Made by a program: the position numbers and the translations under genes. From contig JABHUT010000105.1 of NCBI GenBank assembly GCA_018658685.1, positions 1-13,948 on the forward strand: DNA of 13,948 nucleotides, given 5' to 3'. Below are positions 7,059 through 13,948 of the stretch, one piece after another. The notes under the pieces are model-generated. The model saw only the letters and a program-made list of their open reading frames with translations. It searched no databases and was not told where the DNA came from. The first letter of the stretch is position 1; every line of letters starts with the position of its first letter. This DNA is from Alphaproteobacteria bacterium (GTDB lineage Bacteria > Pseudomonadota > Alphaproteobacteria > MED-G09).

Positions 7059-8435
7059 ATGCAAATAATAGTTTGTGGAGCAGGAAAAAGTGGATCCTCA
7101 ATTGCTGAGAAGTTATCTCAATTAGGTAATGAGGTTACAATAATTGACTCATCGCCTGAGCTTGTTAAAAAATTAACCGGCAAACTTGATATAAGGGGCG
7201 TAGTTGGACATGGTGCTCACCCAGATATCTTGGAAAGAGCAGGGGCTCGTGATGCAGATATGATGATAGCTATAACATCATCAGATGAAATCAATATGCT
7301 GGCATGTCAGATTGCACATTCTATTTTCGAGGTTCCAAAAAGAATCGCAAGAATAAGAGATAAGTCTTACCTAAATCCCTCCCACCAGGATTTATTTACA
7401 AGTGAAAAGCTTCCTGTTAGCGTAATTATCTCACCTGAAAAAGAAGTTGCAAAGAATGTTTTAAAAAGGCTAGAAATTCCTGGTGCAATTGAGAATATCC
7501 CTTTTGTTGATGACAAGCTAAAATTTCTAGCAGTTAAAATTGACGATGATTGCCCAATTGTCGAAACTGAAATAAATGAGTTAACAAACCTTTTTCCTGA
7601 TTTAAAAACGGTTATTGTTGGGCTATTGCGAGATGGTGAGATTATAATTCCTAAATCAAATGATAAGCTTATTGTTGGGGATATAGCTTATTTAGTATGT
7701 CCCAACGAATTATCTAGAAGAGCTGTTTCAATTTTTGGACACCCCGAAAAAGAGGCCAGGAAAGTAGTGTTAATAGGTGGAGGCTCGGTTGGTAGCGAAG
7801 TTGCAACCATGATTGATCTCCTAGCTACAAAAATTAATCTTACAGTTATAGAACGCGATGATGCCTCAGCTTTAGGTTTAGCGGATAAATTAAAAAATGT
7901 AAGGGTTTTGAAGGGGTCTGGTGTTGATAGAGATATACTTCATGAGGCTGATATAGAAAATACAGAAACTTTAGTTTCTTTGACTGATAGTGATGAAACA
8001 AATTTCCTTTCTGCTGCATTTTCTTCAAGTGAAGGTTGCAAGAGATCATTGGCACTTCTTAATAATTCTGATTATCAATCCTTAATTAAGTCATTAAATA
8101 TAGGTGAGTTTATAGATCCAAAGGCCATTACAATTTCTTCAATTTTAAGACATGTCAGAAAAGGTCATATAAAAAGACTCTATTCTTTAATAAATGGTAA
8201 TGCGGAAGTTATAGAGGGCCAGGTTTCTGGATCGTCAGAGCTTATAGGGCCATCTATTGAGGAAATGAATTTACCTCAAGGTCTAAGAATAGGTGGAATA
8301 ATTAGAAAAGAAAAATTTATCATGCCTACCGGCTCAACGTATATAAAAGAGGGTGATGAGATAGTAATTTTCTCTAAACCTGAGTGTATTCATATGGTAG
8401 AAAAGTTATTTAGGATGAGCCCAGATTATTATTAA
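7059..8435 (+). CDS. trkA: Trk potassium uptake system NAD-binding protein TrkA
   Basis: Peripheral cytoplasmic subunit that gates the TrkH/TrkG potassium channel in response to nucleotides. The 458 residues form two RCK units. Each starts with a Rossmann nucleotide site: GAGKSG at 7-12 with an acidic Asp30 (TIIDSS) after strand 2, and GGGSVG at 240-245 with a TVIERDD strand. Each is followed by a TrkA-C domain, the second ending about residue 452. The length is typical for proteobacterial TrkA. It lies 14 bases after the Fis-type HTH gene with GGAATATT before ATG, so the two are probably co-transcribed. No trkH is present here; the membrane partner must be elsewhere. Confidence 0.95.
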   Translation: MQIIVCGAGKSGSSIAEKLSQLGNEVTIIDSSPELVKKLTGKLDIRGVVGHGAHPDILERAGARDADMMIAITSSDEINMLACQIAHSIFEVPKRIARIRDKSYLNPSHQDLFTSEKLPVSVIISPEKEVAKNVLKRLEIPGAIENIPFVDDKLKFLAVKIDDDCPIVETEINELTNLFPDLKTVIVGLLRDGEIIIPKSNDKLIVGDIAYLVCPNELSRRAVSIFGHPEKEARKVVLIGGGSVGSEVATMIDLLATKINLTVIERDDASALGLADKLKNVRVLKGSGVDRDILHEADIENTETLVSLTDSDETNFLSAAFSSSEGCKRSLALLNNSDYQSLIKSLNIGEFIDPKAITISSILRHVRKGHIKRLYSLINGNAEVIEGQVSGSSELIGPSIEEMNLPQGLRIGGIIRKEKFIMPTGSTYIKEGDEIVIFSKPECIHMVEKLFRMSPDYY

Positions 8436-8529
8436 TTTTAATAAAAAAAGAACCTAATTTTCTTGCAAAGAATAATCAAATCATATTAATTGAATTCCTT
8501 TAGTAACACTGATTATTGTTTAAATTTAG

Positions 8530-8557
8530 TTCCGTATTTTGTAAAGGAAATTATACT
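8530..8557 (+). promoter_or_regulatory. Possible hfq promoter in the trkA-hfq gap
   Basis: The 152-base gap after trkA is long for this window and probably holds a promoter. TATACT at 8552-8557 is a fair -10 about 30 bases before the start codon; the matching -35 (TTCCGT, 16-base spacer) is poor. I see no convincing terminator for trkA in the gap, only a 5-bp A/T-rich stem. Confidence 0.25.
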
Positions 8558-8587
8558 GTTCTTTAAAGTAAAAAAAAGAGTTAAAAA

Positions 8588-8830
8588 ATGTTAAAAACCA
8601 ATGATAGCCCTGATTTAGAAATTGATATTGAAGAACGATTTGTAAGCTTTGCTATTACAAATTCAAAGGAATTAACTATATTTCTTGTTAACGGTATAAA
8701 GCTAGAAGGTAATATTATAGCAATGGGCGAGAACTGCTATCTTCTCAAGAGAGATGATAATATGCAGCTTGTTTATAAGCATTCAATCTCAACAATTCTA
8801 CCTTTAGATTCTTCAAACTTTCTTGAATAA
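8588..8830 (+). CDS. hfq: RNA chaperone Hfq (divergent)
   Basis: Sm-like hexameric RNA chaperone that helps small RNAs pair with mRNAs. The 80-residue product keeps the core Sm1 strand TIFLVNGIKLEG (near 34-45) and the Sm2 motif QLVYKHSISTILP (near 59-71). Alignment by eye to E. coli Hfq without gaps across the first helix shows unusual changes: rim residues Arg16-Arg17-Glu18-Arg19 become Ile-Thr-Asn-Ser, proximal-face Gln8 becomes Glu, and the FDQF segment becomes MGEN so that Phe42 is replaced by Asn. The C-terminal tail is very short. It follows trkA as in other alphaproteobacteria, but hflX, often next, is missing. Identity is firm; RNA-binding properties may be altered. Confidence 0.93.
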   Translation: MLKTNDSPDLEIDIEERFVSFAITNSKELTIFLVNGIKLEGNIIAMGENCYLLKRDDNMQLVYKHSISTILPLDSSNFLE

Positions 8831-8840
8831 TAGTTTGGAA

Positions 8841-9242
8841 TTATAATTTTTCTTCCTTTTTAATTCTTTTCCAGTTTTTATCAATCTCATCTATTGTAAA
8901 TTTTTTATTATCTTTGTTGTCAAAAACATGAGGATTTCTTCTTATCATCTTTTCATTAATAGACTCAATAACATCATTAATTGAAAAGGCGTTTTCTTCT
9001 TTTTTTATTTCAGAGTGGAATATCACCTGAAACAACAGATCACCTAGCTCTTCGCAAATTCTTGAGTTGTCACCACTTTTAATTGCTTCAATAACTTCAT
9101 TAGCCTCTTCAAAAGAGTATTTTGCTATACTCTCAGATGTTTGCTGCTTGCACCACTCGCAACCCGCTTCATCATCCCTTAAACGTTCAATAATAGTAAG
9201 TAAATTATTGAAATTATTGACTATTTTATTTTTTTCCAACAT
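8841..9242 (-). CDS. mazG: Single-domain MazG nucleoside triphosphate pyrophosphohydrolase
   Basis: All-alpha NTP-PPase that hydrolyses (d)NTPs to monophosphates and pyrophosphate, generally seen as house-cleaning. The metal-binding motif is complete: EEANE at 45-49 and EELGD at 64-68, followed by RRNPHVF at 101-107. At 133 residues it corresponds only to the N-terminal half of classical MazG (about 260 residues with two tandem domains); the second domain is absent and no remnant fits between here and hfq. AGAGGAT precedes the ATG. It is convergent with hfq (10 bases between stops) and 42 bases downstream of the peptide-binding-protein gene on the same strand. A known MazG of this form may work as a dimer. 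Confidence 0.9.
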   Translation of the reverse strand: MLEKNKIVNNFNNLLTIIERLRDDEAGCEWCKQQTSESIAKYSFEEANEVIEAIKSGDNSRICEELGDLLFQVIFHSEIKKEENAFSINDVIESINEKMIRRNPHVFDNKDNKKFTIDEIDKNWKRIKKEEKL

Positions 9243-9284
9243 TTTTTTATCCTCTAAGATATTTTTAACTTTTTGTATTATTTT

Positions 9285-10886
9285 TTAGGGAGTTGCTCTT
9301 TTAAGGTATCTTGTACCATGAAATGAAGATGAGTTTTCTTTCCATCCTGAAATATCTTCTTTAACAAGAGATCTACTTATTCCAAATAATATCGGCGCAA
9401 GTGGCATGTCTTCCATTAATATTTCTTCTGCATTCTTTAAAATATTAGCCCTTTTAATGGTATCTATTTCATTCTGAGCATTTTTCATTAGTAAATCAAA
9501 ATTTGGATTTATATATTTTCCATAATTGAGCGGGCCTGATGAAGACTCAAAAAGAAATAAGAAATTGGAAGCATCATTAAAATCGGCAATCCACCCAGCA
9601 TCACCTACTTGAAAATCACCTGTTCGTAAGTAGCTGTATAAGACTTTTGGTTCTGAGGCCTCAAGAGAAACCTCTATATTAGCTTTACTAAGCATAGATT
9701 GTATTGCAACCATATGTTTTTTTTGGTCACCGCCATTTCTATACTTAAGAGTAAATTTTAAAGGATTATCTTTTGAATAACCTTTTGATTCAAGGATCTT
9801 TATAGCTTTAATATACCTTTCTTCTTGAGTAAGATTTTTTTCCTCAATAAGTCCTGAGTATTCATAATTCAATATACCTTTTGGAACTAAAGACCAGGCA
9901 ACGGTTTCATTAAAATTTCTTATTTTATTAACTATTATGTCCCTGTCAATTGACAAAGAAACGGCTCTACGTATTAATTTATCGGTAAATGGCTCTGATT
10001 GACAGTTAAAGATTAGATATGTAACAACGAGAATATTATCGTGTCTTATATTATTAGGCATATTTTTTTTCAGCCATGATGTTTTATTTTCAGGATAACC
10101 GCTGTTTATATCAAGCTCTCCTGCCCTAAATCTTCTTAAGGCTGCTTCGTTATCTTCAGTTGGATAATATACAACTTCATCAAACCAAACATTACCATCA
10201 TCGTAGAAAAAAGAATTTCTTTTTAACCTAATATTATCATGTGCTCTCCAGCTTAATAGTTTGTATGGTCCATTTGTTTGGACATTTTTAGGTTTTATCC
10301 ATTCTTTTCCATGTATTTCTATAACATGACTAGGAATGGGGTAGGTTGTATAATGAGTTAGTAGCTCTAAAAGGTAGGGAGCTGGATATTCTAATTCGAT
10401 TTCTAATTTATAATCATCAAGAGCTCTTACCCCCAATGTTTCAATGGGTTTGGTTCCGTTATTAATTTCCTGAGCATTTTTGATCATATACAACAATGAT
10501 GCATATTGTGAAGCTGTTTTAGGGTTTAAGACCCTTCTAAAGCCAGAAACATAGTCATTTGCAGTTACCTTAATACCATCCGACCAAAAATGATTTTCTC
10601 TTAATATAAAGGTGTATTTTAAACCATCTTCAGTTTTAGAGTACTCTATTGATGAGCCTCCGATAGGTTTTCCATTTATATCTTTTGTATAAAGCCCAAT
10701 AAATAAGTCATTAATTATATTCCCTTCCCATGCTCCGGTAGCAAGATGAGGGTCTAAAGTGTCTGGTTCTGCGCCATTGCCTCTTTTTAAAACTTTTTCT
10801 TCATTTGCATATAAAATCGATGGGGAGGCGGTAACTGTTAATATAATAAATAAAAATAAGAATATTTTTAGAAAAATTTTAAACAC
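9285..10886 (-). CDS. oppA: Periplasmic oligopeptide-binding protein (SBP family 5, OppA/MppA-like)
   Basis: Solute-binding component of an ABC importer, 533 residues. The GTG start is fixed by GGAG on the minus strand (10894-10897), 7 bases away. A Sec signal peptide spans about residues 1-27 with cleavage after LYA; there is no lipobox, so it is a soluble periplasmic protein. The mature start KRGNGAEPDTLDPHLATG is the standard family 5 opening. Other recognisable blocks are FILRENHFWSDGIKVTANDY, NGPYKL and AALRRFRAGELDI, together typical of OppA and MppA. No permease (OppB/C) or ATPase (OppD/F) gene is adjacent, so the partner complex must lie elsewhere. It has its own putative promoter after modB. 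Peptide specificity cannot be read; murein peptide binding is an alternative. Confidence 0.9.
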   Translation of the reverse strand: MFKIFLKIFLFLFIILTVTASPSILYANEEKVLKRGNGAEPDTLDPHLATGAWEGNIINDLFIGLYTKDINGKPIGGSSIEYSKTEDGLKYTFILRENHFWSDGIKVTANDYVSGFRRVLNPKTASQYASLLYMIKNAQEINNGTKPIETLGVRALDDYKLEIELEYPAPYLLELLTHYTTYPIPSHVIEIHGKEWIKPKNVQTNGPYKLLSWRAHDNIRLKRNSFFYDDGNVWFDEVVYYPTEDNEAALRRFRAGELDINSGYPENKTSWLKKNMPNNIRHDNILVVTYLIFNCQSEPFTDKLIRRAVSLSIDRDIIVNKIRNFNETVAWSLVPKGILNYEYSGLIEEKNLTQEERYIKAIKILESKGYSKDNPLKFTLKYRNGGDQKKHMVAIQSMLSKANIEVSLEASEPKVLYSYLRTGDFQVGDAGWIADFNDASNFLFLFESSSGPLNYGKYINPNFDLLMKNAQNEIDTIKRANILKNAEEILMEDMPLAPILFGISRSLVKEDISGWKENSSSFHGTRYLKRATP

Positions 10887-10953
10887 AGATTTTCTCCATT
10901 TTTAAAGAATTAAGATAGTTGATAAATAAATTATTAAACTACCAAATCACCAA

Positions 10954-10981
10954 ATAATATTTATTTATAAATTATGCTCAA
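10954..10981 (-). promoter_or_regulatory. Putative promoter of the oppA-like gene
   Basis: On the minus strand TTGAGC (10981-10976), a 16-base spacer and TATTAT (10959-10954) make a reasonable sigma70-type promoter. The predicted start is near 10947, leaving a leader of about 60 bases. The -35 begins directly after the modB stop, suggesting the oppA-like gene is transcribed separately from modAB. Confidence 0.4.
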
Positions 10982-10982
10982 T

Positions 10983-11675
10983 TTATTTTTTGCCATTTTT
11001 TAATTTATCTAAAAAAGTTTTTTCAATACTTGTAGATATTAATAACGCTACCAACGATAAGCATACCGATATTAGTCCCAATCGAATAATTTCATTATTA
11101 CTGTTAGATGTTTCTATTAAAGTCCATAACGCCAATGGAAGTGTTTGGGTTTCTCCTGGAATATTTCCAACAAAAGCAATTGTTGCGCCAAACTCTCCTA
11201 TGGATCTAGCGAAGGATAAAACTAATCCAGCCAATATACCTGGGTACGCCAAGGGAAGCGTGATTGATAAGAATATTTTTAACTCAGATGCTCCTAATGT
11301 TCTTGCAGCATCATCTAATTTTTTGTCTTGCGCTTCCATCAATACTCTAATTGGTCTAACCATTAAAGGAAAAGACATAATGGAGCATGCTAATGCAGCA
11401 CCAATCCATGAAAAAGATAAATTTATATTAAAGTTTTCAAAAAGAAAGTTTCCTAAAAAACTATTTTTTCCAAATATTATTAACAATATATAGCCAATCC
11501 CTATAGGTGGGATTACAAGTGGTAGGTGAATGAGGGAGTCAACGATTATTTTTCCAAAGAAATTTTTTTTAGCAAGCACCCAACCCATAAATATTCCAGG
11601 TACCAATATTAATATTGTTGATAGTATTCCAATTTTTATACTTAAAAGAAGGGCGTTTATTTCAAAATCAGTCAA
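10983..11675 (-). CDS. modB: Molybdate ABC transporter permease ModB
   Basis: Inner-membrane permease of 230 residues with about five hydrophobic segments (near 10-32, 44-66, 90-108, 140-160 and 198-217). The EAA loop that docks with the ATPase is clear: DAARTLGASELKIFLSITLP at 122-141. FARSIGEFGATIAFVGNIPG further on is a hallmark of the ModB/CysT group. The start is TTG, supported by GAGGT a few bases upstream; the frame's FEINALLLSIKIG opening also matches ModB. It begins 12 bases after the modA stop. The ATPase gene modC, normally next, is absent; an intergenic gap and the oppA-like gene follow instead. Tungstate or a related oxyanion is possible as substrate. Confidence 0.92.
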   Translation of the reverse strand: MTDFEINALLLSIKIGILSTILILVPGIFMGWVLAKKNFFGKIIVDSLIHLPLVIPPIGIGYILLIIFGKNSFLGNFLFENFNINLSFSWIGAALACSIMSFPLMVRPIRVLMEAQDKKLDDAARTLGASELKIFLSITLPLAYPGILAGLVLSFARSIGEFGATIAFVGNIPGETQTLPLALWTLIETSNSNNEIIRLGLISVCLSLVALLISTSIEKTFLDKLKNGKK

Positions 11676-11687
11676 CTTAACCTCAGT

Positions 11688-12467
11688 TTAATTTATGGAT
11701 TCAAAGCCATAATTTTTAATTATTCTTTGAGCCTCTATAGACCTCAACCATTTAATGAAGTCATAATCGTTATCAGCCTTATTCCTTTTAATTTTTGCTG
11801 CCCAATATGTTGGTTTTTTGTAACTAAAGATTTTTTCATCGATTTTTGCAACTATTAAAATATTAGGTGAAGAAATAGCATCTGATAAATAACTTATTCC
11901 CACTAAAGCATCTCCGTTAGATATAAATTTTAAATTTGATTGTGATGAGGCTGTGTAAACAAATTTTTTTTCTAGCAAGCTCCAAAGCCCCATAGACTCA
12001 AGAGCTTCTTTTGCATATATACCAAGCGGCACTGTCGATGGGTGAGGAATTGGAAACTTAGATGAGGACAACTGATCTATAAAATCTTCCCTAAAGTTTT
12101 CAGATTTTATATCAATATAAAAACCCTTATTTACTCCACTTGAAAAAATTAATGAATTTTTTGCTATTAAGCTAGCCTCTTCAATGTTTATAAGTTCTTT
12201 ATTATTCATCCATAATAGCCAATCTTTATTAGCGGTTATAATAATATCTGAGGTTTGGCCATTATAAATTTGTCTAGCGATTAAAGATGTAGGACCTGTA
12301 ATGATCACCACTTCAGTATTATTGGTTTTTTTCCATTCCTCCACTAATGATTTACTTACATTGTAAAGACTTGATGCTACAGATAAATAAAGGGTATCTT
12401 TTTGAGCTAATGAATAACTACTCATTGACAAAATTAAAGTAATGAAAATTATTATTTTTTTTATCAT
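11688..12467 (-). CDS. modA: Molybdate-binding periplasmic protein ModA
   Basis: Periplasmic oxyanion-binding protein of 259 residues. The signal peptide covers residues 1-21, with cleavage after SLA. Ligand-binding segments known from E. coli ModA are visible: SVASSL at 29-34 (serine ligand), GPTSLIARQI at 58-67 (second serine), then SDIIITANKDW, PLGIYAKEAL and DALVGISYLSDA with its tyrosine. These support molybdate or tungstate. The ATG directly follows the stop of the acetyltransferase gene (TAAATGA), so translation is probably coupled. The operon is acetyltransferase-modA-modB. Confidence 0.9.
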   Translation of the reverse strand: MIKKIIIFITLILSMSSYSLAQKDTLYLSVASSLYNVSKSLVEEWKKTNNTEVVIITGPTSLIARQIYNGQTSDIIITANKDWLLWMNNKELINIEEASLIAKNSLIFSSGVNKGFYIDIKSENFREDFIDQLSSSKFPIPHPSTVPLGIYAKEALESMGLWSLLEKKFVYTASSQSNLKFISNGDALVGISYLSDAISSPNILIVAKIDEKIFSYKKPTYWAAKIKRNKADNDYDFIKWLRSIEAQRIIKNYGFESIN

Positions 12468-12992
12468 TTAGTTAATCGCGTAAATTAAATTCTTAGTTTC
12501 TTCTGCAAAAACCTCAAAACCATATTCTTTATAGAAAGGAAGGGCTCTTTTGTGATCTAATGAATTTGTTTGAAGAATAATCTTTTTAATATTTAGATTA
12601 TAAGCTCTGGTAATAGCTGCATTCATCAATTTTATCCCTAACCCTTTACCAATATATTTTTCTATTAATCCAAAATGAACAATTCTTAATTCTTTGTCTT
12701 TTAAATAATCACGAGAGTAATCAATTTCAAAAAATCCTATATTTTTATCATTTTCTTTTATGAAGTGTATTTCAACTTTTTTGTTGAATATTATCTTTCC
12801 TAAATCATCGTTACTCATACCGCTTCTTCCAAACCAGCTATGTCTCTTACCTACGTTATGGTATATTTCTTTATATTCTTCAATTTGGACTGAAGTACAG
12901 TGTGAAATTCTATAATTAAAATCTTGGTATGGCTTTTTCTTGATTTCTCCTTTGTATTCAAGCCATATAATATTAATTATTTTTGATTTCAT
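12468..12992 (-). CDS. GNAT-family N-acetyltransferase
   Basis: Predicted acetyl-CoA-dependent acetyltransferase of 174 residues. The C-terminal half carries the GNAT core: strand IVHFGLI (104-110), the pyrophosphate-binding loop EKYIGKGLGIKLM (111-123), and LDHKRALPFYKEYGFEVF (145-162) of motif B. The N-terminal part has a HSWFGRSGMSNDDL segment, a pattern I associate with an uncharacterised group of alphaproteobacterial GNATs. Substrate is unknown. It is the first gene of a minus-strand operon with modA (zero spacing), but no functional link to molybdate uptake is established. Confidence 0.85.
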   Translation of the reverse strand: MKSKIINIIWLEYKGEIKKKPYQDFNYRISHCTSVQIEEYKEIYHNVGKRHSWFGRSGMSNDDLGKIIFNKKVEIHFIKENDKNIGFFEIDYSRDYLKDKELRIVHFGLIEKYIGKGLGIKLMNAAITRAYNLNIKKIILQTNSLDHKRALPFYKEYGFEVFAEETKNLIYAIN

Positions 12993-12999
12993 AATCTTA

Positions 13000-13028
13000 T
13001 TAGCAACGATTTAATTTTAATATATAAT
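13000..13028 (+). promoter_or_regulatory. Putative crcB promoter
   Basis: TTAGCA (13000-13005), a 17-base spacer and a perfect TATAAT (13023-13028) give a good sigma70-type promoter, predicting a leader of about 40 bases before GTG 13077. It overlaps the 11-bp inverted repeat in this divergent gap. Confidence 0.45.
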
Positions 13029-13057
13029 AACAGATATCTTTTCATATTATTATATAT
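13020..13057 (+). repeat. A/T inverted repeat in the divergent acetyltransferase-crcB gap
   Basis: Arms of 11 bp (13020-13030 and 13047-13057) are exact inverse complements with a 16-base spacer, which itself contains the palindrome AGATATCT (13032-13039). Each arm contains a TATAAT, one per strand, so it may be a pair of overlapping divergent -10 boxes or an operator. All bases in the arms are A or T. Confidence 0.5.
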
Positions 13058-13076
13058 ATTTGGAGAAAATATTTAA

Positions 13077-13448
13077 GTGTCTTTTATTTATGTAGGTTTT
13101 GGTGGTTTTATTGGTGCAGTAGCCCGCTATTCTTCCAACTTGATTTTTGGGAGTATTCTTGGCCTTCCTAATCCATTAGCAACTTTATTTGTAAATATTT
13201 TCGGTTCATTATTGATGGGGAGTATTTTTTATTACACCTCAAATAATCCCTCTGAGTTTTATAAATTATTTTTTATGACTGGTGTTTTAGGTGGTTTTAC
13301 AACTTTTTCAGCTTTTTCATTAGATTCAATTAATATGTTTTTTGAGAAAGAATACCAAAATTTATTCTTATATGTATCTATTTCAGTTTTTTTATCAATT
13401 TTTTCTCTTTACCTTGGCTTTATTTTTGCAAAGTTTATAAGTTCATGA
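13077..13448 (+). CDS. crcB: Fluoride channel CrcB/Fluc
   Basis: Small inner-membrane fluoride channel that works as a dual-topology dimer to lower cytoplasmic fluoride. The 123-residue product has four transmembrane segments (about 2-24, 33-54, 64-84 and 96-119). Family motifs are clear: GGFIGAVARY at 9-18, the pore Asn40 in TLFVNIFGS, and the phenylalanine-box and sodium-site loop GGFTTFSAFS at 72-81. The GTG start has GGAG at 13062-13065, a long 11-base spacing. Its TGA overlaps the rluC ATG by four bases. No fluoride riboswitch is seen upstream. Confidence 0.95.
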   Translation: MSFIYVGFGGFIGAVARYSSNLIFGSILGLPNPLATLFVNIFGSLLMGSIFYYTSNNPSEFYKLFFMTGVLGGFTTFSAFSLDSINMFFEKEYQNLFLYVSISVFLSIFSLYLGFIFAKFISS

Positions 13449-13948
13449 TTGATCTGAGAGAGTATAATATAGAGACGGATTTCTCCGAAGCTAGGCTTGA
13501 TCGATGGATTAGTCATTTTTTTTCAAAAATCAGTCATAATAATTTAGAGAAGTTACTTCGCAAGGGTATAATAAAAGTAAACGGTAAGAAAGTTAAATCA
13601 AGCTTTAGATTAAATAAAGGAGATATAGTAACTTTACCTAATTTTCTAGACGAGCTAGCCTCAAGCTCAGTTAATAATTCTCAGATACCTGGAGCATTGG
13701 ATTTTATAAAAAAAATAACAATTTTTCAAAATGAAGAGATTTTAATTCTCAATAAACCCTTTGGGCTAGCAGTTCAAGGAGGAACAGGCATAGAAAATCA
13801 TTTAGATGGATATTTAAAATCTGCTTTTTTTAATTCAAGTTTTAGTCCAAGGTTGGTCCATAGACTCGATAAAGAAACCACGGGTGTTCTCGTTGTTGCT
13901 TTGACAAGAAAAATTGCTGTTTATCTTTCAAATTTATTTCAAGAAAGA
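13445..13948 (+). CDS. rluC: 23S rRNA pseudouridine synthase RluC/RluD family, N-terminal part
   Basis: Partial gene: 168 codons from ATG 13445, running off the right edge. The family isomerises specific uridines of 23S rRNA to pseudouridine. An S4-type RNA-binding domain occupies about residues 15-65 (RLDRWI, then LEKLLRKGIIKVNGKKVK). The synthase domain starts near residue 95 with LILNKPFGLAVQGG, and the catalytic motif HRLDKETTGVLV includes Asp142. The four-base overlap with crcB (ATGA) implies translational coupling, and the crcB-rluC order is usual in alphaproteobacteria, which is why I prefer rluC to rluD. The C-terminal region is not visible. Confidence 0.92.
   Translation, partial: MIDLREYNIETDFSEARLDRWISHFFSKISHNNLEKLLRKGIIKVNGKKVKSSFRLNKGDIVTLPNFLDELASSSVNNSQIPGALDFIKKITIFQNEEILILNKPFGLAVQGGTGIENHLDGYLKSAFFNSSFSPRLVHRLDKETTGVLVVALTRKIAVYLSNLFQER

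Noticed and set aside
8436..8587. Rho-independent terminator after trkA
   Set aside because: Only a 5-bp A/T-rich stem (AAGAA/TTCTT) is present, with no G/C stem or proper U-tract.
10990..11493. 167-codon open frame on the plus strand
   Set aside because: It lies wholly antisense to modB, which has clear family motifs. It shows no recognisable domain and has no reason to be real.
12468..12992. Molybdenum-cofactor riboswitch upstream of the modA operon
   Set aside because: The short A/T-only gap has no G/C-rich stems of the required size.
12993..13076. Fluoride riboswitch before crcB
   Set aside because: The leader is under 85 bases, almost all A and T, and lacks the GG-rich pseudoknot sequence of the crcB motif.

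Overview
The window is AT-rich (roughly 30% G+C by eye), densely coded and free of mobile elements. Gene content and order point to an alphaproteobacterium with a small, streamlined genome, most likely an uncultured marine lineage. The supporting evidence is the run rlpA-dacA-tmk-holB-metG, a Fis-type HTH with NtrX character followed by trkA and hfq, and the crcB-rluC pair. All of these arrangements are familiar from Alphaproteobacteria. I cannot place it below class level without a phylogeny.

Layout. (1) 1-1604, minus strand: an epoxide-hydrolase-type alpha/beta hydrolase, then tRNA-Ser(UGA), then the first 163 codons of an acyl-CoA synthetase that runs off the left edge. (2) 1670-6759, plus strand: a tight housekeeping operon for cell-wall and DNA metabolism. 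It holds the lipoprotein lytic transglycosylase RlpA, the D,D-carboxypeptidase DacA, thymidylate kinase, DNA polymerase III delta' and methionyl-tRNA synthetase, with gaps of 1-20 bases. (3) 6829-8830, plus strand: a 71-residue stand-alone Fis-type HTH protein that looks like only the DNA-binding end of the response regulator NtrX, then TrkA (potassium uptake) and a divergent Hfq. (4) 8841-12992, minus strand: a GNAT acetyltransferase, ModA and ModB (molybdate-type ABC transporter without its ATPase), an orphan oligopeptide-binding protein and a single-domain MazG. (5) 13077-13948, plus strand: the fluoride channel CrcB overlapping RluC pseudouridine synthase, which is cut by the right edge.

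No novel multi-gene system is obvious; most of the window is ordinary core genome. The main points of interest are the NtrX C-terminal domain kept as its own gene with its own ribosome binding site while the receiver and AAA+ parts (and ntrY, ntrB, ntrC) are absent from this locus; a neighbouring Hfq that has lost the basic rim patch and a key proximal-face aromatic; a modAB pair with no modC; and a tRNA gene squeezed between two protein genes, 12 bases before a start codon. Together these suggest a nitrogen or redox two-component system reduced to a constitutive DNA-binding stub, in a genome that is trimming regulation. That reading is inference.
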